From Actinoplanes sp. SE50/110 (GTDB lineage Bacteria > Actinomycetota > Actinomycetes > Mycobacteriales > Micromonosporaceae), in NCBI RefSeq assembly GCF_900119315.1, contig NZ_LT827010.1:4249001-4313000 (forward strand): 64,000 nucleotides of DNA, read 5' to 3'. The position numbers and the translations under genes are program-made. The notes beneath the pieces were generated by a model that was not told the origin of the DNA, did no database searches, and worked only from the letters and a program-made list of their open reading frames with translations. This document shows positions 58,474-64,000 of this stretch, piece by piece (the stretch's first letter is position 1; each line of letters starts with the position of its first letter).

Positions 58474-59595
58474 TCACGGCCGGCGTTTGCGGAGGTATTC
58501 CTGCAGGAGAAACCACTCGAGCTCGTTCCACCGGCGCCTCTCGTCGGCCGCGGCCGGCTCGATCTCACCGCCCCAGTCGCCGGTGATCGCGATGGCGTCG
58601 ATGCGGACCTCGACCGAGCGGCTCGTCGTGATGTCCGTCCCGATGACGGCCCCGATGACGCCGTCGACGGTCACCTCGCCGCCGAAGAGTCCGGGAAAGT
58701 CGATCCGCCCCCGCCGCGCACCGCCGTCGGTCGCCGCCGCGTCGAGCAGGTCCCCCGGGGCGAAGTCGTCCGCGGCGGCCCGCGCGGCCCGGTCCAGCCC
58801 GTCGCGGAGGCCCTGGTCCAGCGGGTCGGCGAGCACCTCGGCGAGCGCCCGCACCAGGCCGGGATGGCCGGGGATGAGCCGGGCGAAGTCGACCTCGGCG
58901 ACCTCCTGGCTGCGATGGTCGGCAACCACGGCTTTCGCGTGGTCGCCGACCATCACCCGGGCGCAGTCGAAGACCGCGATCTGCATCGGGCCGTCGGTGC
59001 CGGTGCCGAACACCGTCCGGGTGCACGGCGTCTCGATGGCGCCCCACACGGCGGCCTGGAAGATGCCGTTCAGCAGGAGGTTGCCCGGGTTCTCGACGAG
59101 ACGGTCGAGGGCCCACCGGGCGATGAACCCGAGGTCCTCACGGAGCCGGTCCGGAGCGAACTCGACGGTGCCGATCTCGCGTCGCGCCCGATACTCCAGC
59201 TGTCCGTGATCGCCGATCACCACGCAGAAACTGTCACTGATCGTCGCGCGATCGGTCACGGTGGTCAGCGTGGCCCGGCGGACCTCCGGCGCCTGCACGG
59301 CGTCCGCGAGGATCGAGATCGTGACCTCTTTCGTCATCCAGACGTGGTCGGCCAGGTGTCCGTCGGGAAATCCCGGCCCGTCCGCCAGGTCGCTCTCGTG
59401 CTCCCCGCCGTCGGCCAGGACGCCGTCATGCGTTCCGGGCTCCGCCTCGAAGGAGAGATCGGACTCGTGGTCGAACGGTCGATCGGGCTCCCGGATGACG
59501 GGCAGGTCGAATTCGCTGGAGTGGTCGGCGTCGAAGGTCCACGGACGCCACGGTGACAGTGGCTCGGATTCGCGCGGCATCTCGCTGAAGCCCAT
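58474..59595 (-). CDS. Hypothetical acidic actinomycete protein
   Basis: A 373-residue protein without a recognised domain. Residues 1-85 are acidic and low complexity (many D, E, H, P). The rest alternates strands and helices. It holds two similar segments, FCVVIGDHGQLEYRA (about residue 122) and ARVMVGDHAKAVVAD (about 214), that recall the VxxGD core of RHIM-like motifs; this is weak. The start is 12 bases after the MFS gene's stop on the same strand, so it is probably its operon partner. Confidence 0.6.
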   Translation of the reverse strand: MGFSEMPRESEPLSPWRPWTFDADHSSEFDLPVIREPDRPFDHESDLSFEAEPGTHDGVLADGGEHESDLADGPGFPDGHLADHVWMTKEVTISILADAVQAPEVRRATLTTVTDRATISDSFCVVIGDHGQLEYRARREIGTVEFAPDRLREDLGFIARWALDRLVENPGNLLLNGIFQAAVWGAIETPCTRTVFGTGTDGPMQIAVFDCARVMVGDHAKAVVADHRSQEVAEVDFARLIPGHPGLVRALAEVLADPLDQGLRDGLDRAARAAADDFAPGDLLDAAATDGGARRGRIDFPGLFGGEVTVDGVIGAVIGTDITTSRSVEVRIDAIAITGDWGGEIEPAAADERRRWNELEWFLLQEYLRKRRP

Positions 59596-59607
59596 TGCCG
59601 CATGCTG

Positions 59608-61059
59608 TCATCGCCCGGGTGAAGATCGCCATGGCGTACGCGGCAATCGTCCTTGGTCGAATCTTGTCCGGTTCTCCGGGCCGCCGCGCCGCCGGCCGCC
59701 GAAGCCGAACCACGCCGCGGCCACCGCACAGACGACGGCGGCCAGGAACAGCGCACCGCCGGCGCCGGTGCGGACGCCGGTGTGCAGCAGCGCCCCCATC
59801 ATCGCCACGCCTGCCGTCGCGCCGAGCTGGCGTGCGGCGTTGAGCAGGCCGCTCCCGGCACCCGCGGCGGCCGGCGGTGCGGCGCTGAGCACGACGGCGA
59901 CCACGGCGGGCAGCACCAGCGACACGCCGACCCCGACCACCAGGAGGGCAGCGGCGAGCCACCCGTCCCCGGCGGTCGACCAGGCCACCCAGGCGAGCCC
60001 CGCACTGCCGGCCGCGAGCAGCCCGAGCCCGGTGAGCACCGGCGGACGCGGCCCGAAACGGCTCACCAGGCGACCGGTCAGCGGTGGGTTGACGACGAAC
60101 GGCAGGGTCAACGGCAGCAACCTCAGACCGGTGCCGGCCGCATCGAGATGACGGTCCTGGACCAGCAGCAGCGGTAGCACGAACAGGGTCCCGTTGAGGG
60201 TGAAGTTGACGGCCGCACCGACGAACAGGCCGGCCGGGATGCCGGGACCGGCCAGCAGCTCGCGGGGAAGCACCGGGGTGCTGCCGGTCCGTTCCCGGCG
60301 GGCGAACACCGCCACCGCGAGCATCGCCACCGCCGCTGCCCCGCCGGCGTGCAGCCACGACGCCCGCCCGGCGGCAATCACCGCGTCGGTGCCCGCGGCC
60401 ATCGCGACGCCGAGGACGACCTGGGCCGCCGCCTGAACAGGCCGGTCGGTGGCCGGGCATCGCAGAAACGCACCCGAGGCCAGCACGAGCACGAGGACCG
60501 TGATCGGCGCGTTCACCACGAACACCGCCCGCCAGCCGAACGCGTCCACCAGGAGACCACCGACGACCGGGCCGACGGCGACCGCGGCCCCGCTGATCGC
60601 CGCCCACGTGCCGATCGCCCGGGTACGCCGCGCCGGATCCGGATACAACCGGGCGATCAGAGCCAGCGAAGCAGGCACACACGCGGCCGCCGCCGCTCCT
60701 TGCAGGACACGCAACGCGACCAATGCCGACACTGTCGGCGCCGCCGCGCACAGCAGGGACAGCAGCCCGAACGCCGCGACCCCGGCACGAAAGACCCGGT
60801 GCGCGCCGTACCGGTCGGCCACCGCTCCCGCGGACAACAGCAGCGCACCGAACACCACCGTGTAGCCGGTCGTCGTCCACTGCAGACCGGCCACCGACGC
60901 GTGCAACGCCCGGGCCACGTCCGGCTCGGCGACAGCCAGCACCGTCATATCCAGCAGGACCATGAAATAGCCGAGCGAGACACCCGACAGCGCAATACCG
61001 CGTCGCACCGCCACCGGGTCCCGGCCGGCCGGCGAAACGCCGGTTGAGGATGGAGTCAC
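59608..61059 (-). CDS. MFS drug-efflux transporter, DHA2 (EmrB/QacA) type
   Basis: A 483-residue transporter with about 14 hydrophobic segments. Motifs include LDMTVLAVAEPDVARAL and WTTTGYTVVFGALLLSAGAV (motif D1 and the first helices), ADRYGAHRVFRAG (motif A) and AISGAAVAVGPVVGGLLVDA (motif C, typical of antiporters). The GTG at 61059 follows a GAGAG sequence. It is divergent from a LysR gene with a LysR box between them, so the LysR protein probably controls it. The drug or metabolite exported is unknown. Confidence 0.88.
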   Translation of the reverse strand: MTPSSTGVSPAGRDPVAVRRGIALSGVSLGYFMVLLDMTVLAVAEPDVARALHASVAGLQWTTTGYTVVFGALLLSAGAVADRYGAHRVFRAGVAAFGLLSLLCAAAPTVSALVALRVLQGAAAAACVPASLALIARLYPDPARRTRAIGTWAAISGAAVAVGPVVGGLLVDAFGWRAVFVVNAPITVLVLVLASGAFLRCPATDRPVQAAAQVVLGVAMAAGTDAVIAAGRASWLHAGGAAAVAMLAVAVFARRERTGSTPVLPRELLAGPGIPAGLFVGAAVNFTLNGTLFVLPLLLVQDRHLDAAGTGLRLLPLTLPFVVNPPLTGRLVSRFGPRPPVLTGLGLLAAGSAGLAWVAWSTAGDGWLAAALLVVGVGVSLVLPAVVAVVLSAAPPAAAGAGSGLLNAARQLGATAGVAMMGALLHTGVRTGAGGALFLAAVVCAVAAAWFGFGGRRRGGPENRTRFDQGRLPRTPWRSSPGR

Positions 61060-61114
61060 GCCGACACTCTCACCGATCGTCCCCGGGCGACTCCACCGGT
61101 GCCGCCGAACCGGC

Positions 61115-61131
61115 ATTCGGAAATACCGAAT
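61115..61131. promoter_or_regulatory. LysR-type operator between MFS and LysR genes
   Basis: ATTCGG-AAATA-CCGAAT is a perfect 6-5-6 dyad containing the T-N11-A pattern of LysR boxes (T61117, A61129). It lies 23 bases before the LysR GTG at 61155 and 55 bases before the MFS start at 61059. It probably serves both divergent genes. Confidence 0.7.
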
Positions 61132-61154
61132 ACGAGAGGCCGGTTGACCCCGAC

Positions 61155-62120
61155 GTGGAACTCCGTCATCTGCGCGTCTTCGACGCCGTCGCCCGCACCG
61201 GCACCGTCACCGACGCCGCGGTGTCGCTGGGCATGGCGCCGTCGAGTGTCTCCGAACAGATCCGCGCCCTGGAGAACTCCCTCACCGTGTCCCTGTTCGA
61301 ACGCCGCGCCACCGGCATGCGGTTGACCGGCGACGGGCAACGCCTCGTCGGCTGGGCCCGCCAACTGCTCGACCTGGCAGACCGGGCGACCGCCGACATG
61401 ACGGGTCAACGATCCGACGTACGACTCGGCGCCCTGGAGACCCTCGTAGCCACCTGCGTCCCCGCGGTGCTGGCCCGGCTCGCTGAACGCCGGCCCCACC
61501 TTCGCGTCGGCATCCAGTCCAGCGCCGACCGGCTCGCCCTGCTCACCGACGTCGACGCCGGACGGCTCGACGCGGCTCTGCTGCTGGACACCGGCAGCAC
61601 CCTCGGCGAGCTCGGCTTCCGGCCGCCGGCGGCATCGCTACGCTTCCTGGACCTCGCCCCCGTCCCGCTCACCCTCGTGACCGAACCCCACCACGAGCTC
61701 CAACGCCGACCATCGCACCCCACCAGCCTGCACGGCCAGCGGCTGCTCCTCAACGCGCCGAACTGCTCCTTCGCCCTGGCCGCCGACAAGCTGCTCGGCC
61801 CCGGCCCCGAACGGACCTTCGTCGGCTCCCTCCCCACCGCCCGCTCCTGGGCAGAACAGGGACTCGGCGTCGCCCTCCTGCCGGAATTCGCCATCGCCGA
61901 CGCCGTCCGAAACGGAACCCTCGCCGTCCTGGACTTCCCCCTACCCGCGCTCACGCTGCGCCTCGTCTGGCGCGCCGACCGCGAGAACACGCCCCACGTC
62001 CGGGATCTGCTCTACGCCGCCAGTGCATACGCACCCGAACGGGCGCCAGGTCTGACGCGAAGGACAGCACCGTCGTCATCCCATCAGGAGGCGATCGGCG
62101 ATGGTCGGATCACTCGGTGA
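61155..62120 (+). CDS. LysR family transcriptional regulator
   Basis: A 321-residue protein. The winged helix is at residues 1-60 (ELRHLRVFDAVARTGTVTDA, then SVSEQIRALENSLTVSLFER). The effector-binding domain follows (LGALETLVATCVPAVLARLA through WAEQGLGVALLPEFA). The GTG at 61155 is chosen because homology starts there and the operator at 61115-61131 lies just upstream; the frame is open to 61044. It is divergent from the MFS gene. Confidence 0.88.
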   Translation: MELRHLRVFDAVARTGTVTDAAVSLGMAPSSVSEQIRALENSLTVSLFERRATGMRLTGDGQRLVGWARQLLDLADRATADMTGQRSDVRLGALETLVATCVPAVLARLAERRPHLRVGIQSSADRLALLTDVDAGRLDAALLLDTGSTLGELGFRPPAASLRFLDLAPVPLTLVTEPHHELQRRPSHPTSLHGQRLLLNAPNCSFALAADKLLGPGPERTFVGSLPTARSWAEQGLGVALLPEFAIADAVRNGTLAVLDFPLPALTLRLVWRADRENTPHVRDLLYAASAYAPERAPGLTRRTAPSSSHQEAIGDGRITR

Positions 62121-62145
62121 CGGCCCGGCCCCGGCAAAAGGCGAA

Positions 62146-62176
62146 GCGGCGCGGGCGTCGCCGACGCCCGCGCCGC
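62146..62176. terminator. Bidirectional hairpin between LysR and fasciclin genes
   Basis: GCGGCGCGGGCG (62146-62157) pairs perfectly with 62165-62176 around a 7-base loop, lying between the convergent genes ending at 62120 and 62189. Confidence 0.72.
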
Positions 62177-62188
62177 TCCCGGGGTGGG

Positions 62189-62842
62189 TCAGGGCAGGTC
62201 GATCGGGCGCAGCACCCGGTCGATGCCGTGGGCGATCTGCTTGTTGCCCTTGTTGATGTCGAAACGGTTGACCCGCGGGTTCCGGTCGCTGGTGTCCGCG
62301 TCGATCAGGGCGATCCGCTTGACGCAGAAGCCGTACACGTCGACGGTGACCGTGGCGCCGGCCGCCGTCTTCAGCTTGGCGCCGTCGGCCTTGAGAGCCG
62401 CCTTGCGGTCGATCGTGGCGCCCGGCACGACGTGGTAGAGCAGGACCGACTCGACCGTGTCGATGCCGAGCCCGGCGACCGCGGTGAACGCGGCCTTCTC
62501 GCTCGGCAGGCGCTTGCTGTGCTGGATGTCGGCGACCAGGAGCTCGAAGGCGTGGTCGTCGGGGAGGAACGCGGTCAGCGCGGTGTTGCCGTCGGCGAGG
62601 ACGCCGACCGGGCTGGCCGGCTTCGCCTTCAGCACCGCCTGCACGGCGGCGGTCAGGATGTCGTAGTCGCGGCCGTTGCGGTCGAAGCCGGACTTGTCCG
62701 CGGTGAGGACCGCGGCCAGCGACCGGGTCTTCAGCGGCTGCGCCGTGCCGTGAGCGAAGGCCGGTGCGGCGGTGAGGGTGCTGGCGACGACGGCGGTGGT
62801 GGCCACGGCGGCGGCCTTCTTGCCGAGTCGGGTGAGCCTCAT
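62189..62842 (-). CDS. Secreted fasciclin (FAS1) domain protein
   Basis: A 217-residue protein. Signal peptide (AAAVATTAVVASTLTAAPAFA) followed by one FAS1 domain: YDILTAAVQAVL, ALTAFLPDDHAF (the TVFAPTxxAF-like H1 motif), VESVLLYHVVPGATID (the YH motif) and AHGIDRVLRPIDLP at the end. FAS1 domains mediate adhesion between proteins or to surfaces. The ATG at 62842 has GAAAGGA 10 bases upstream. Its neighbours give no further clue. Confidence 0.88.
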   Translation of the reverse strand: MRLTRLGKKAAAVATTAVVASTLTAAPAFAHGTAQPLKTRSLAAVLTADKSGFDRNGRDYDILTAAVQAVLKAKPASPVGVLADGNTALTAFLPDDHAFELLVADIQHSKRLPSEKAAFTAVAGLGIDTVESVLLYHVVPGATIDRKAALKADGAKLKTAAGATVTVDVYGFCVKRIALIDADTSDRNPRVNRFDINKGNKQIAHGIDRVLRPIDLP

Positions 62843-62937
62843 TGGTCGTACGTCCTTTCCGGTACGGGATGGTGGCTGCGGTGCCACCGCCCGTACTTCG
62901 CCGCCGTGTGGCCGCCGGATGGGTGCCGACCGGAGAT

Positions 62938-64000
62938 TTATTCACTGTGGACGGCCACCAGGGCCAGATCGTCGGCGAGCGGCTGGTCGCTGAAGCCGAG
63001 GATCCGTTCCATCAGGTGGTCGAGCAGCTCCTCGGCCGAGCCGGCGGGCGCCTCGGCGAGCAGGTCGCGCAGGCCGTCGGCAGCCAGGAAACGGTCGCCG
63101 TGGCGGCGTTCGCTGGCGCCGTCGGTGTAGAACAGCAGCGTCTCGCCGGGGGTCAGGTGGTGGCGGGTGACCGTGTACGCCACGTCGCGGACCACCCCCA
63201 GCACGGTGCCGGAGGTGCCGATCTCGCAGACCCGGCCGTCGGCGTGGCGCAGCAGCGGCCGGGGGTGCCCGGCCAGCACCAGGTCGACGGTGATCCGGTC
63301 GCCGCCGGTGCGCAGGCTCGCGTACGCCATGCTGCAGAACGCGCCGTTCAGCTCCTCCTGCTGCAGCAGCGCCTCGCTGGCCGCCGCGCAGATCTGATCG
63401 GGGCCGGTCAGCACGCGGGCGAAGGCGCGGGTGCTGTGCCGGACCAGGGCGGTGCGGGAGGCGGCGACCGGCCCGGTGCCGCACACGTCGCCGATCACCA
63501 CGGACAGCCGGTCGCCGCCTGTCCGGAAGACGTCGTAGAAGTCGCCGCCGACCTGCAGGTCGCGCCGGCCGGGGCGATACCGCCCGGCCAGGCTCAGGCC
63601 GGCCACCGCGGGCAGCCGGCGGGGGAGCAGACCGCTCTGCAGCTCGTCGGCGACCCGGCGCAGCCGCTGCGCGTCACGGATCCGGGCCAGCGCGACCGCC
63701 GCCCGGTGGCTCCACTCGCTGGCGAACGGAATGTCGCGGTCGGTGAACGGCTGGGCTGCGTCGCGCACCAGGGTCAGCACGCCGAGCCGGTCGACGCCGT
63801 CCTGCATCGGGCTGACCAGCCACGACTCCGTGTCCACGGTGGTGATCGCGCTGGCCCCGCTGCGCAGCACCTCGCCGATCGTTGCGGTGGTCTGCGGGTG
63901 GGCCGGATCGCCGTTGACCGCCGCCTCCAGGCTCTGCCAGCGCAGCCGGTCGGCGTGCGTGCCGGCGATCAGCGACGGCACCTTGTCGCTGCCCGGATAG
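62938..64000 (-). CDS. SpoIIE/PP2C-type serine phosphatase, N-terminus beyond window
   Basis: At least 354 residues, open through the right edge of the window. The visible front part resembles a GAF domain (EVLRSGASAITTVDTESWLV, GVLTLVRDAAQPFTDRD). The rest is a PP2C/SpoIIE phosphatase: LQSGLLPRRLPAVAGLSLAG, VGGDFYDVFR with the metal-binding D, VVIGDVCGTGPVAA and LFYTDGASERR. Such enzymes act in anti-sigma-antagonist switches. No anti-sigma or antagonist gene is within view. Confidence 0.88.
   Translation of the reverse strand, partial: YPGSDKVPSLIAGTHADRLRWQSLEAAVNGDPAHPQTTATIGEVLRSGASAITTVDTESWLVSPMQDGVDRLGVLTLVRDAAQPFTDRDIPFASEWSHRAAVALARIRDAQRLRRVADELQSGLLPRRLPAVAGLSLAGRYRPGRRDLQVGGDFYDVFRTGGDRLSVVIGDVCGTGPVAASRTALVRHSTRAFARVLTGPDQICAAASEALLQQEELNGAFCSMAYASLRTGGDRITVDLVLAGHPRPLLRHADGRVCEIGTSGTVLGVVRDVAYTVTRHHLTPGETLLFYTDGASERRHGDRFLAADGLRDLLAEAPAGSAEELLDHLMERILGFSDQPLADDLALVAVHSE

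Noticed and set aside
1..64000. tRNA, rRNA, riboswitch or complete insertion sequence
   Set aside because: No cloverleaf-like segment, known aptamer consensus, or transposase gene with terminal repeats was recognised by eye; a covariance-model scan would be needed to exclude them.

Overview
The window is high-GC DNA with a strong third-position GC bias, frequent GTG/TTG starts, an XRE-DUF397 gene pair, MsiK-style sugar importers lacking their own ATPase, and many secreted glycoside hydrolases. This points to a filamentous actinobacterium, most likely Micromonosporaceae (Actinoplanes-like). The genus is inferred from gene style, not from a marker gene. No rRNA, tRNA or CRISPR array was seen.

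Layout. 1-3.6 kb: small regulators and enzymes (TetR, SRPBCC, VOC proteins, an APH-like kinase, a MerR-VOC operon). 3.9-9.0 kb: exported low-complexity and repeat proteins, a membrane-anchored Mrr-like nuclease and a GH10 xylanase. 9.1-15.3 kb: a threonine-synthase fragment, GNAT, YdcF, a hydrolase, a class V aminotransferase and a NarL-type two-component system. 15.3-15.8 kb: an integrase relic. 15.8-21.3 kb: an HTH-less LacI-type sensor divergent from a ROK regulator, a diguanylate cyclase and a GH26-CBM13 mannanase. 21.5-32.7 kb: a surface-protein island with a SipW/ER-type signal peptidase, five small TasA/camelysin-like proteins, a 13-repeat RCC1 protein, a triple-LamG protein and a second diguanylate cyclase translationally coupled inside it. 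32.8-52.1 kb: a mannan-utilisation region. 48.9-49.95 kb holds a decayed ECF sigma/zinc-finger/GH99-like gene. 52-64 kb: a small protein with a RHIM/BASS-like motif, VOC, DoxX, GNAT, PepSY, XRE-DUF397-DUF397, small proteins, MFS/LysR, a fasciclin protein and a partial SpoIIE phosphatase.

How the parts fit. Secreted GH26 and GH5 enzymes and two CE1-like esterases would cut and deacylate mannan outside the cell. The 38.8-46.8 kb operon imports the oligosaccharides and splits them with a cytoplasmic GH2 beta-mannosidase. An AGE-family enzyme (probable mannose isomerase) and a PfkB kinase, co-transcribed with a ROK regulator and an HTH-less LacI-type sensor, would carry mannose through fructose to fructose-6-phosphate. 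Four promoters of this set (21.2, 34.4, 38.7 and 52.05 kb) share one architecture: an AT-rich palindrome (best copy TTAGATTAATAATTTAA) lying at a constant distance upstream of a TTGACR/CATGMT promoter. This looks like one regulon read by the paralogous ROK/LacI-type pairs.

The best candidates for undescribed systems are (1) the SipW-dependent surface island with RCC1, LamG and c-di-GMP components, (2) the split ROK plus HTH-less LacI-type regulator pair with its shared operator, and (3) the small RHIM/BASS-like gene next to a mannanase promoter.
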